Assembly: GCF_018991925.1 (NCBI RefSeq)
Contig: NW_024737068.1
Span: forward strand, 5,597,908-5,661,907
Length of the DNA stretch: 64,000 nucleotides
Direction of reading: 5' to 3'
Source of the DNA: Homarus americanus
Lineage: Eukaryota > Arthropoda > Malacostraca > Decapoda > Nephropidae
Position 1 is the first letter of the stretch; each line of letters opens with the position of its first letter. Below the pieces are notes generated by a model that saw nothing but the letters and a program-made list of their open reading frames with translations, searched no databases and was not told the DNA's origin. Of this stretch, positions 52,494 through 64,000 are shown in pieces. Made by a program: the position numbers and the translations under genes.

Positions 52494-53485
52494 TATATAC
52501 GAACCTGTGTGGCCGGTGAAGCTATACTGTATATGAACCTGTGTGGACCGTGAAGCTATACATGTAGCTGTGTGGACCGTGAAGCTATACTTTATATGAA
52601 CCGGTGTGGACCGTGAAGCTATATATGAACCTATGTGGACCGTGAAGCTATACTTTATATGAAATTATGTGTACCGTGAAGCTATACTTATATGAAATTG
52701 TGTGCACCGTGACGCTATACCGTATATGAACCTGTGTGGACCGTGAAGCTATATATGAACCTATGTGGACCGTGAAGCTATACTTTATATGAAATTATGT
52801 GTACCGTGAAGCTATACTTTATATGAAATTGTGCGCACCGTGACGCTATACTTTATATGAACCTGTGTGGACCGTAAATATAACGTATATGAACCTGTGT
52901 GGACCGTGAAGCTATATATGAACCTGTGTGGACCGTGAAGCAACACTTTATATGAACCTGTGTGGACCGTGAAAGCAACACATTATATGAACCTGTGTGG
53001 ACCGTGAAGCTAGATATGAACCTGTGTGGACTGTGAAGCATACTGTATATGAACCTGTGTGGACCGAAGCTATATATGAACCTATGTGGACCGTGAAGCA
53101 ACACTTTATATATGAGCCTGTGTGGACCGTGAAGCTATATATGAACCTGTGGGACCGTGAAGCAACACTTTATATGAACCTGTGGACCGTGAAGCAACAC
53201 TTTATAGGAACCTGTGTGGACGGAAGCTATATATGAACCTGTGTGTGGACCGTGAAGCAACACTATATGAACCTGTGTGGACCGTGAAGCAACACTTTAT
53301 ATGAACCTGTGTGGACCGTGAAGCAACACTTTATATGAACCTGTGTGGACCGTGAAGCTATATATGAACCTGTGTGGACCGTTAAGCAACACTTTATATG
53401 AACCTGTGTGAACCGTTAAGCAACACTTTATATGAACTTGTGTGGACCGTGAAGCTATATATGAACCTGTGTGGACCTTATATGA
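52494..53485. repeat. Minisatellite with 34- and 29-bp units
   Basis: About 30 copies sharing ATATGAACCTGTGTGGACC then GTGAAGC. The unit then continues as either AACACTTT (34-bp form) or TAT (29-bp form), and the two forms are interspersed. Early copies (52494-52860) are more diverged (GAAATTATGTGTACC), later ones nearly identical. Neither period is a multiple of three, so the repeated frames change phase. Confidence 0.92.
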
Positions 53486-53948
53486 TATCGCCACAGTTGT
53501 AAAGCTGATGACTATTTCAGCAACGACTAAAGTCTTGTGATACAGTCAGGTGTACAGTGGATCAAGCAAAAAAATATATTGACAAATTTCAACAGTCACA
53601 ATTTTGCATCAGTGGATCACAGTCTTTCCCCAAACAGTAATTCAATTAAGAACTTAGCCGGAGAACAGACGGCCAAAGTGCCGTGTGAAAGAGACTATTC
53701 AAAACGAAGACAAAACTTCCTTGTTTCCGTTCATGGTCTGACTCACACACAAGGGAGAATGAAATATGACTAGAAATCCATGAAATATATACCACAGTCT
53801 CGTATACAGTCAATGTCATGTAAGAAAAACTATAACTAACAGTCTGACTGATGACCTCGATGAGAACAGGTGTTCCCAGGTGCAGGTAGAATAAGACATG
53901 AAACAGAAACACACTTATTAAGACATAGCGAAAGCAGAACTTCAAACA
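53486..53948. other. Unique DNA, no gene seen
   Basis: Overlapping short frames only; nothing recognised. Confidence 0.55.
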
Positions 53949-53980
53949 ATATATATACAGTATATATATATATATATATT
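53949..53980. repeat. (TA)n microsatellite
   Basis: Short TA tract with one CAG interruption. Confidence 0.93.
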
Positions 53981-54018
53981 TCATGTAGATCCACAATGAA
54001 AACGTGGATAAGATAAAT

Positions 54019-54063
54019 CTTGATAAAATCACACGTTGTTTCCCTTTTCCCGTGTGATTTTAT

Positions 54064-54099
<36 letters not shown>

Positions 54100-54120
54100 T
54101 GATAAAATCACACGTTGTTT
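54019..54120. repeat. Fold-back repeat with a (TA)n insert
   Basis: A perfect 16-bp inverted repeat (TTGATAAAATCACACG at 54020-54035, its complement at 54051-54066) with a 15-base loop. A (TA)n tract follows (about 54063-54097). Then a second direct copy of a 23-bp segment appears (54019-54041 and 54098-54120 are identical). The arrangement resembles a small fold-back or MITE-like element, but no transposase or target duplication is visible. Confidence 0.75.
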
Positions 54121-54185
54121 GTTTGTGTGTTTGTGTGTATCTGTGTCCGCACGAGAATCTCGGAAACTACTTTAACGATCTGTAG

Positions 54186-54378
54186 TGATGATGGATGGTG
54201 TTATATGTAGTGATGATGATGGATGGTGTTATATGTAGTGATGATGGATGATGATGTTATATGTAGTGATGATGGATGTTGTTATATGTAGTGATGATGA
54301 ATGGTGTTATATGTATTGATGATGGATGATATTATACTGTATGTAGTGATGATGGATGGTGTTAAATGTAATGATGAT
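54186..54378. repeat. Minisatellite, 25-bp unit
   Basis: About seven copies of GTAGTGATGATGGATGGTG followed by TTATAT, with small insertions such as an extra GAT or ACTGTAT. Confidence 0.9.
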
Positions 54379-54592
54379 TAGACAATAAAATAATAACAGT
54401 TTAATGCTAAAAAAATATTCTTTGCAGTACCTTTGTAGTGAAAAACATGGTGGAACTTATATACACCGTTAATGAACTATTGATGGAATAAGAAGTTTTG
54501 GGGACTGAACAGTGAGACAATGTGGAGCCTCCCGGAGGGTGGCGTCCTACCGTTGCCTTGCGGATGAGCCGCCCGGAGTGCGGCGATTCTGC

Positions 54593-54774
<182 letters not shown>

Positions 54775-57700
54775 AGTTTTTCATTTCTCTAAGTTTCAGG
54801 CTACACAGAACCCATCGGAGAGAATAACCGTAATTTTTTTTAATACTGTAGTGACGTCGGAGAAGAGAAGGCACCCCAAACTCGATATGTGTAATGAGAA
54901 TATTGAATACTATGTGTGACTATGATGATTAATTCTTGCATCTGTGTTTATGATTCATAAATACATTAACAAGAATATAATTATGAATTAATGTATGACC
55001 ATATAAAAAAAAATATTATAATAGGCTGTGTGCATATTATGTAAATGCACCCAGTAAAATGAGATGAATTTTGACTAACATACACACAAGAGCAGTTTAT
55101 TAATGATGACACACTATGACTACTGTGGTTAGTGTTCGTTAACTATGTATAACGCACTTTACATCCTTGTGAAATGTTGTCAAAGGCGAGTCTCACTTTT
55201 CACGATTTATTATTTGTTCGTGAATATATTTCCATTAAGTAACAAATTTTATTCAAATGATCGTAATAAAACATAAACACCCAAAATAAACATTAAATTT
55301 GAATTAATTAGAAAAATAATATACCTGTGATGGCTGACAGCATTACTCACTTATCAAGGAGACTAAACCTTCCATGATGGCGGATGAAATTTACACAATA
55401 TGGTTGGAATATTCTACAGATTAATGAGTCGTTGTCTCTGTCTTATTCATGTTGTTGTTAGTGTCTGTGTTCACCTACCATCATTATCCATCACGAGGCT
55501 GTTTAGTTCTCCCTAGTGTTACCCATCCTGTCTGTGTTTAGTATATAAGAGGGGCAAAGGAGACGATAAGATCTATAATTGGTAGAGTTGACGAATGTTT
55601 TACACACCTACACCACATTTACAACACCACACTTACAGTAATATGTTTTACACACCTTCTACGCTACATTTACAGTACCATACCTACATCAATACACTGG
55701 ATAGATCGTCCAACTTATCAACTAACTGTAACAAATTATACACCACTTCACTAAACTATTGACAGGACCACACTGAACGCCACACTCACAACACCACATC
55801 TACATCAGTCTTAATCACAGCAGGACTACCATAAATGCTCTGGTAAATCTTGCCTTAATGCCCCATGTAACACCAGAATGTCCAACCTGTTACACACTCG
55901 CTCTCATCTACACATCGCTACATTGACATAGCTGTGTACTCTCCTGACTACAGTGCTTGAATTCACTGATGTTTCCATGCCAATATGTATTCGAATAACC
56001 TAATCTACATATTATACTTTTAAAGTCTCTTTTGATTCAGACTAAATTCGCCTGTGGTTGTAACTGTTCATCATGTTAATCATATATTTTATTTTCAAAG
56101 CTAAGTGGCATTAATCTCGTCCATGTATCTGTTCTGGATAAGCTCCGTCGTTGGGTGGTGGCGTTTACAATTTAACAACGCTCATGTAGCGGTCTAGAAG
56201 CTTCCCAAGTCTGAGTGTTTTTCCCTGTTAATAACGAGCATGCGCGGCATCTCTCGGAGCGCTGCAAACCTCGCCTGAGAACTTCCCCTTTTAATTTAGG
56301 TTAGGTTAAGCCAGATACGTCAGATTGGGCTAGGTTAGCATACAGTAGTTTAAGTTTCACAATAATTTTATAATAATTCTTATGGACCTAACCTAACCTA
56401 ACCAAACTGGGGGAACTCTCAGTCTGCGTTTATACAGTGGCACTCTTCAGAGATATCGTGCGTACTCATCACTAGCAAGGAGAGCACTCACATAGCTGCG
56501 CCGAAACAAGGTGAGTTACTCCCTGAAGCGACTCATGGGAGATGATGTGTACTTCAAGTTCAGCAGATACGAGTAATAGGATGTTGTAGGTAAGTCTAAG
56601 GAAAAGTTACAACTAAATGTTATCCTTCCACGGATATCACGGAAAGGAACCTGAGTTCGTCCGAGGGTAAAAAAGGAGTTATCTAACAAGCTTCAAAATA
56701 TTCACAAAAGTATAGTACGGAACCTTTCATATTTTCTCTTACGAGTTCACTTCCCGCTCTTGCCTCTACTTTTGAAATATTTTCTTTTTTAGACTGCAAT
56801 CTTTTTTACGGCATATTCATTACGCGCTTCAAGAATCTCCTATTTACGCCCGGCATAATTCCCTCCCACTGTGGAAGTCCTGCTCATACTTTGTAAGATT
56901 TTTCCGTCTAGGTCTTTATTAAGTTGCTGAAGTGTTTCCTTCGGGACTCGAGTTTTTCATTGGTAATTATCCTTCTCCAGCTACTTCAAATCGTACCTGG
57001 GAGCTCAAAGTACATGTATTTTTGTTTAGTTTTTATTTTACAGAGGAATATTCTTTCAGGAATACAAATCAATCTTCATTTCACTTTTAACAGACTTAAG
57101 AGCTCAGCGTCCCCGGCTGTGTAAACTTCACGGTTTATGGTCCCACAACACACGACTGACCTGATAGCGCCACTGCCAGTTGGTACATAAATTTATTTTA
57201 TAGTTCTCCCGTCAGTTTATCTTCCTTGCAATATTGCATAGACTTACCCACAGGGGTAACTTAGCCTGATAGAAGGTGATCTATTATCTCAACCCTCTCG
57301 GAGTCCAGGAGACCCGGAGTATCCTTGTGAACTTCAATTCTCCCAACCTTACTATATACCTCTCCATCACCCAGAATCTCCACCATCTCCGATTCACTTT
57401 CTCTCTCATTCTTATTTCCCCTACTCTCCTCTTTCCAAATTAATTATAAGATAACCCCAAAACTCGCCGGTTAATTTCGAGTTTCATAGTTAAGAAAAAC
57501 TGTCAGATGACCAATTACGATTCACTCAGCGTCTGCTAGTTCGTATGCATTTGATGTGACTGAATCATACAGAATGTACGAGTCATAAAAACTGGCTGAT
57601 ACATTATCAGCTTATAATTGCAGGAAGATGTCAGTCAGCTCTTACACTTGTCAGCTAATCCATTCTTTCTCAACTTACGAATGCATGAAGGTGATAACTC

Positions 57701-58792
57701 CCGCTCCTGTCGCTTGAGCTATGAGTACAGTGCACGGTTTAACGTCTTGAGGAAGGGCAGAACTGATGGTTTTCCCGGAAGACACTCACATGTTGGGGTA
57801 ATATACTTTGATGGGTTTTCACAACTAGGGACAGAAACAAAGACAGTCGCCATTTGTCTTCTTTTTTCTCTGCCTCGAGAAGCTGTTTTGGTGTTTCTGG
57901 AAACACATTTATTAATCGTAAAGTTTTTTCAATACCTTCCACCGCATTATATTTGCAACGAAGCTGTTTTCTCTCCAAACATTAATACCACTCTTCTCGG
58001 TTCTTTGATTCTCTATTTCACCCAGAAACTTTCAATCATTATTATTGCCACTTCTATAAATAATAGTTATACCTTTCACATATAACTCCTTTCAGTATAG
58101 TAACATCTTTCAACTTATATCTTAGTTCCCTGTCCACCTATATACGGTATAGTTTATCAACCATCAATTCGTCATTTTTCACACCTCTATATATTTCATT
58201 ATCATCCTCTTTTTCAGCATAGATTGTAATAAAGTTTTTCTTTTGCCTGTGACTCTTAACTTATCTTCATTCCCATCCATATTCTTACCATGCAGTTATC
58301 CATATGAATTTTCCAACACAGTATCTTTATAGGTTTGATTTATGGTTTCATTACAGTTATGATTGACTTCCTAAAACCTTTTCTCTGTTTCTTTTTTTTT
58401 CTTTAACGTTTCTCTTACGTGGACTAATATATACTAAAAATAAATCACCTTCAGGCCTCGTTCTTAGTCATATGGAACTGACTCACTCGTACCCTTCCGT
58501 CTAACTTTTCATTCCATCATTTAATAAGTCAAACAAACCACCTTTTCGCCTTTAAGTTTTCAGACACTCCTGATTCGGTGCCTTTGAGTTTCTATAATGT
58601 TTATATACCAATTCTCCTCTTGTGGTGTCGAGATAAATAATGTACCAAGTAGAATAAGAGTAATTTGTTTTTTACTATAATATCTGTCAAGCTTTGATAA
58701 CAGTACTTGTTGTTTACGAAATTAATCCTATTTTTGATCAAAGTGGAACACCAGAGTCAAATATTTACCTCCAAAACCTGTCTTGGATGTGA
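54775..58792. other. Unique DNA, no gene supported
   Basis: Four kilobases without a recognisable gene. A TATATAAG box lies at 55542-55549 without a credible downstream frame. TTAGG-like motifs cluster at about 56296-56400. The longest frame outside repeats and transposons is 57618-58085 (155 codons, plus). It lacks any motif I recognise and overlaps an 80-codon frame on the other strand, so I do not call it. Confidence 0.5.
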
Positions 58793-58816
58793 CCCCCCTC
58801 CCCCCCCCCCCCACCC
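58793..58816. repeat. Poly(C) run
   Basis: Almost uninterrupted C run of about 24 bases with single T and A interruptions. Confidence 0.9.
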
Positions 58817-58942
58817 TTCATCTTCATGTTTGTACTGTGAAGTGAGGCGGAATATTTGCGTTGACACTCATTAAGCTGTCACTCTAGGGCCGTGAGAGGG
58901 GAGGAAAGGGTAAAGCAAGAAAGGTCACACTGGGGCCGTGAT

Positions 58943-58943
58943 A

Positions 58944-58982
<39 letters not shown>
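58943..58982. repeat. (AAAG)n microsatellite
   Basis: About ten AAAG tetranucleotides. Confidence 0.96.
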
Positions 58983-58983
<1 letters not shown>

Positions 58984-60352
58984 GAGAATAGCATTATTGG
59001 TTGCACAGATGGATTGATTTCTGGTTTCTTATGTAATCAAACTACAGTGGTCCTATCTATGACGAGCTGGCCTTCTGACGTGTTCAATAATTTATCTGTG
59101 AGGAAACTGGCTATTCATAGACTTGGGTAGCCAGAAATCTAACACACTCGTGGCAGTTAATGACAACCAAAAATAAGGAATTGGTTTCGGCTGTTAATGA
59201 TAAATGGATTCCTACGAGACGCAATAACAATGTTGATAAGATAAATTGAGAAATGTGTAGATATGTCACAGTACCAGACCCCGGCGAGGGAGGCAACCAG
59301 GTGTCGGTGGACTAGTGTGACGGGACTTATTGACAAAACATCCAATTATCGGGACACATAAATGATGGGATCTCCAGGGGCGACTATTGTGATGGTCTAG
59401 ACGAGATAGACATAACAATGAGCGCTGACACTGAGAAACATTTACGAGATAAACTTCCTTAGTATACCATAGAGCATTAGTCATGTGGTCCTGGAGTAAT
59501 GTAACATTGCAGGTTAAGAATAAATAGGTATATCCCCCCTTGTTGTGTTTGGATATTTATGAAAATATCAGGATTTTTATAAGTCACTGGCGATATAATC
59601 CTGGTTCCACTACTGCCCCACACCGGGTATCGATCTTTCATTATCTTGTAGAAGTATTTCTCTGTTTGTTCAAGGGTTGACTATAACTAGAATATTCAGG
59701 ATATTTCAGTCGTAAAACAGATTCATGTTTTCTCGAGATAATTGTAAAGGGAAAGGGACTTAGTGTGTGGCAGGGAAACGAAGAAAGCGGTAAATAATTT
59801 ATTGTGTCTATGTAGAAATCAGTTGTTTTATCAGGCAGAGTCTCCGCCCATCACCAACCCGATGAAAAGAGAAGTTTGGTTGCAGGTTACCAAATGGGCC
59901 TAAACAACAGAGCCTCCTACCCAATACAGGAAGAAAACACGAGGGGCTTCCTTGTGATAACTCACTTTCCACCCTTATCCCATTTTGATCCAATTAAGCC
60001 AAACATGTGACCATCTAATTGATTTGGGTGGGCGCCCTACCGCTTTCATTAAGCTTTGGGCCAAAGCAGTATATCGCTATATTCAAGACAAGCCACTATT
60101 ATCATCCAGAGTCGCTCAACTATTGGGTTTCTATTCGTTAGAGCTGCGCGTTTCCATGTCCAGCGAACACGAGGAAGAGCTCAAGATCTCTTCTCTAGGT
60201 ATTGACCACGGCTAGGCACCACGATGCCTCAAGTTCGTCTCTCAGCAAGGGAAAAAGAGGCGCTGTCTACCCTAACCATCCCTACACGTCAGTGTCCCTG
60301 GTTTCTAGGCGTATTTTTTTCTTTCGGAATTATCCCACCAGGGCCTGGGAGC

Positions 60353-60358
<6 letters not shown>
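58984..60358. other. Unique DNA, no gene supported
   Basis: Short frames on both strands without recognisable motifs. The more GC-balanced stretch 59985-60358 runs straight into the (AAT)n tract, the layout of a retroposon body with a microsatellite tail, but I could not match it to a family. Confidence 0.45.
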
Positions 60359-60426
<68 letters not shown>

Positions 60427-60434
60427 TAATAATT

Positions 60435-60513
<79 letters not shown>

Positions 60514-60540
60514 TAATAAAAATTAATAAAAAATTTTAAA
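60359..60540. repeat. (AAT)n microsatellite, interrupted
   Basis: About 180 bp of AAT trinucleotides broken by several TTAAT units near 60425-60440 and 60510-60530. Confidence 0.96.
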
Positions 60541-60633
60541 AATATTAAAATATTAAGTTGTAGAAGCTGTCGCCAATTCAACAACCACACCCTAAGTTAG
60601 CAAGTTGCACGACCCAGTGTCAAGGAACTGTCC

Positions 60634-60635
<2 letters not shown>

Positions 60636-60693
<58 letters not shown>

Positions 60694-60776
60694 AGTTTCA
60701 CACTGCCCGGGAACCGAACCCGGGTCCACTCGCTTGAGAGGGGATCATGCTGACCGTTACACCATAGGTCACCAAA
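60636..60776 (-). mobile_element. tRNA-derived SINE-like unit or tRNA pseudogene
   Basis: Read on the minus strand, 60772-60691 holds a Pol III A-box-like TGGTGTAACGG (60764-60754) and a good B box GGTTCGGTTCC (60720-60710), with a GC-rich T-stem (CCCGGG on both sides). The spacing fits a tRNA body, but the acceptor ends do not pair and the anticodon stem is poor, so this is not a functional tRNA. It runs directly into a 55-base T run on the minus strand (A run at 60636-60690). This fits a SINE head or a retroposed tRNA fragment. Confidence 0.6.
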
Positions 60777-60798
60777 ATCACGTATGATAGACACAAAG

Positions 60799-60880
60799 TT
60801 TTTTTTTTTTCGTGCTGGTCAAGCCCCGACCAGGGGTTAGCTAGACCCCCGGACAACTCTTCCGGAGCCTGACCAGCACG
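60799..60880 (-). repeat. Cloverleaf-like inverted repeat with A-tail
   Basis: An 11-bp perfect terminal stem (CGTGCTGGTCA at 60811-60821, its complement at 60870-60880) encloses smaller hairpins. One is CCGGA with TCCGG around a 7-base loop, the size of an anticodon arm. Another is GGGT with ACCC around CTAGCTA, and CCCC/GGGG is an alternative pairing. Read on the minus strand, the 70-nt structure is followed by a run of about 12 A (60810-60799), as in a retroposed small RNA. I do not recognise the RNA family. Confidence 0.55.
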
Positions 60881-63800
60881 GTCGTATTTGTATTATCATG
60901 TCGATTTAATTATATGTTACAAATTCACTTGTGAGTTTTCAATGTTCTTTTTTATAATATTTACTTATTATAAGTTAAATATACACAAATAAATGACTTA
61001 AATAATGCGAAAATAAAAAAATATATAAAAGTGGAACTCCACCTAATACACTGTACGTTGCACTAAACAGGGATAATTACCAATTAATAATAACTTCTAT
61101 GCATTTGTCTTTTATGGGAACTTTTGGCCTAACCTAATCTAACATGAAATCGTTTCCTCACAACTCATTCACTGTACAGATCTAAATTTAACAAGAATCT
61201 GAAGTAAAAATTTTGATGTTATATTGTGTTGTTTTAAAATCGACCAAAGTTTCATAACGCTACACAGTCTTTAGCGAAAAGTAAACAATTTTGACCCTCT
61301 CATTGTCATTACTCCAAGAAAATTAGTAGTTATTATTGACTCTCCTATTTAAACCATCCTTTGTTATCATAAAAAGGATTTGCTTTATTTGTATTAGGTT
61401 TGCTTAGGTTAAGATAAGTTAGTACTGAGGTAATTAAATCAAAGTTAATATTACATCTACCTATAGGATGGTCCCAATGTATAGACCATTAAAAAAAACG
61501 CATTGAAATCATTTATTTTGCAATTATCCCTAAATGCACAATATCGCCGTGAACATGTCTTGGCCATACAGAGAAAAACTAAATAATACATAATCATACT
61601 GTTCCTTTTCTTCTTGTCTGCTCGTTCGTTAACTTAGACGCATTGATCATAAAGAATCGGTCTGGCTATGTGTTCGTTATATCAATGTAAATAAAATATC
61701 AATTAGATGAATACTATCCTCTTAAACTCTTAGAGGAAGCTGAAATGCTTAATGTTGTTGCCACGTTAATTTCAAAAAGACATCTCAACAGTTTCTTCAG
61801 CTTCGGGCGTTGTGTGGTAAGGCTAGAATTCTTGTATGAGCGGTCGATAGTAAATCATTATATTGTCAGGCAGGAGGGAAAATGGTAAGGTAGGGGAAGG
61901 GATAGAGGGGGTTGTTCTCCATAAGGGTGAGGGTGACGAGGGGTTAAGAGCTGCAAAATTTTCTTGGTATAGTGGTAAACAGAGGGGGACGAAGGTCGAG
62001 TGTTGGGAGGGGAGAATTCTAATTAATTTTATGGTGAAGGGGAGACGGAGAGAAGGTCGATGTTTTGATAACTTTAACAGTGAGGGAAGTTGGAGAAGGT
62101 TTAAGAGGGAAGTGACTGGGTAATGGTCCTCCTGTGAAGGGTACAAGACTGGGCACCACGCTAGGGTTATTTTCACTGACCTCCTTTATTTACACCAAGA
62201 TATATCCTGAGAGTGACAACTTTGTTTGGTAACATGTTCTTTCCCTTCCAGCCTTGTCCTTCATCTTGTCTTTTGTTACGTTCTTTATATCGTCAACACT
62301 CCCTTTAGGCATCACTCCTAAGTTGTTGTTCTCCTACTCCCCAAAAAGTCATTACTGTATCAGATATTATAACTCTGTATTATCGGGAGATAAAAGCTGC
62401 ACCACCACCACTACCAGACTTACTTTACCTTTCACACACTGTACTTAATTGACTCAAGGTATGGCACTATCTTCACATATCTTATTAATATATAATAATA
62501 TTTCACGAAGGAGGCTTCCGTATGACATGAGCAGCAGTAATTCCAGCGAGGTTGTTTTAATGAGATGATAACAACAACACAGACACGGTCGCTGACTGGT
62601 GACAACAACATCAACAATCCCGCTCGGGTATTCAAGAGTAACAACATCAAGTGGAGCAGCTCGGTGACTCCAGCTGCATAATAATAATAAGAACAACTCA
62701 GTGGTCCCAACGGATGATGTTAACGATGGCACACGAACATGAGAGTTTTATCAACATGTAACAAGAGTTATTATCGGTGAGGATTATTTATGAGTTTCCA
62801 GAATGACCTGATTATTAAATATAAACTGCTTGCTGTGGCGCGTGTATAAGATGAAAAATAATTAACTATGCTTTAAAATGTGCTTCATGAAAGGGAATAT
62901 TAACATCATGTTTGAACAAGTGAGGTACTTTTGTCTGTTCTGTTGGCAATATTCGTGTGGGAATAAACCTCTATTGCCTTGATGATTGACCATTTACATA
63001 CTGAACAGAGACACCAACGAGATATTGGTGTGGTGATTCACCATTTAAATACCATTTACATGTTTTGTATATGTGAATGTGTGTGTATTTGAATGTGTTT
63101 ACTCCTGCATGGGCATCTGTGTGCGTGTGTGTCCTATAAGTATATAGATATGTCTGTATCTCATGTGTGTGTTTACTTCGCAGCCCAAAAAACAAAACAA
63201 AATATCACAGAAAGATTTTCGTATTACGTAAGGTGCTCCCCAGACTGAGGGACAGCAAGGAATGAATGGGCTGTGGTGGGTTGGAAGGTTGTCTTGCCTT
63301 AAAGACTACAAGAAGCCAGCAAACTATAACCTTTATATTACACTCTCTGCCTTGGTCAATTACTAGTCATGCCTAGGTGAGCTCATCCATCAATAACTAT
63401 AACTTTGAAAGGCTTTGAATGAGTCTTATCACCACCCCTCCCCTTACACCAGAAAAAGCTTCCCCGTAGTGCCGTAAATTCTTTTCACAGGCATGAAAAT
63501 TACCTAGGAAAAGATAACTATGCTACAACTAGTCATAGGGAGGCCATAACTTTCCTCGCTTATTCTTTCAATCTCATAATAGACAAACCCTACGTATAAA
63601 AAAGACATTCATTACGTCTGTCGAAAAAGTTGAAGGAAACGATAAAATTATTGTTTACCCATAGTAACCGTTTAATGTCGAGGTAATAATATAATATCTG
63701 AGTCATTCTCTAAGATCGTTATATAATCAAGAACCGGCCTGGAAATAGCCTTTTGATGTGTGCAGATGACGCTCCATCAGGGCGAGCCAATAATTACTTC

Positions 63801-64000
63801 GCCTGTTAGTTTGTGGCTGGCGGTATAACAGGTCAGAGATACCTGTTGGTTTGTCATTTAAAATAATACATAATATTTTTTCACGCTACTAGAGATATAA
63901 ACAGATAAAAGGAAGGTTCCCCAATATCACAAAAAACATCAACTCGACTCCAGGCAGGCAGACTTTATCAGCTCGAAAAACATATGTGATTATGACTCTC
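60881..64000. other. Unique AT-rich DNA to the window end, no gene seen
   Basis: Three kilobases with only short overlapping frames. AACCTAA/TTAGGTT-like motifs occur near 61130 and 61400. Nothing else is supported. Confidence 0.55.

Noticed and set aside
56296..56412. Telomere or subtelomere
   Set aside because: Only two or three TTAGG-like units in each place; far too few for a telomere.
57618..58085. 155-codon plus-strand frame, longest outside repeats and transposons
   Set aside because: No recognisable motif, AT-driven composition (many Ile, Asn, Ser, Leu), an overlapping antisense frame, and no splice or promoter context.
60691..60772. Functional tRNA gene
   Set aside because: A and B boxes are present, but the acceptor strands do not pair and the anticodon arm is not convincing.
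61823..62732. Frames of 86-117 codons on both strands
   Set aside because: Overlapping, compositionally driven by short AAC/ATA/CTT runs, with no recognised motif.

Overview
The window looks like non-coding, repeat-rich nuclear DNA from an arthropod, most plausibly a decapod crustacean. The evidence is an AT-rich background, very many long (AC)n/(GT)n, (TA)n and (ATT)n microsatellites, short scattered TTAGG-type motifs, and a CR1-type LINE of the kind common in decapods. The decapod call is inference. No host protein-coding gene, rRNA gene, canonical tRNA gene or CRISPR array could be supported. Most long open frames are by-products of tandem repeats whose period is a multiple of three.

Layout. 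1-15.4 kb: mostly unique AT-rich DNA with a 32-bp minisatellite at the left edge and (TA)n/(CT)n tracts. 15.4-16.3 kb: an 18-bp GT-rich minisatellite. 18.3-26.2 kb: dense microsatellites, a 13-bp array, and a small LINE remnant at 19.0 kb lying between two AC tracts. 26.7-30.3 kb: a CR1-family non-LTR retrotransposon on the minus strand, with part of an ORF1 SGNH esterase, an AP-like endonuclease, a reverse transcriptase and an octamer 3' tail. Its 5' end abuts a 33-bp minisatellite (30.3-31.7 kb). 35.1-36.3 kb: a second non-LTR element, the C-terminal end of an RT plus 3' UTR, again between two AC tracts and related to the 19.0-kb remnant. 37.0-50.3 kb: one array of a 30-bp G/T-rich unit, about 440 copies, broken by a 100-N scaffold gap. 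52.5-54.4 kb: a 34/29-bp array, a fold-back repeat and a 25-bp array. 54.6-64 kb: unique DNA, a 177-bp (TA)n tract, (AAT)n tracts, a tRNA-derived SINE-like unit, and a 70-bp cloverleaf-like inverted repeat with an A-tail.

The observations most worth a second look are: (a) two copies of one LINE family, each flanked on both sides by (AC)n and sharing a small 3' hairpin, which suggests insertion into AC microsatellites; (b) a CR1 copy whose seven apparent frameshifts all fall in mononucleotide runs, so it may be nearly intact and broken by consensus error; (c) the 13-kb 30-bp satellite, whose true length is hidden by the gap; (d) the structured A-tailed element at 60.8 kb. Everything was read by eye; no alignment, folding or database search was run.
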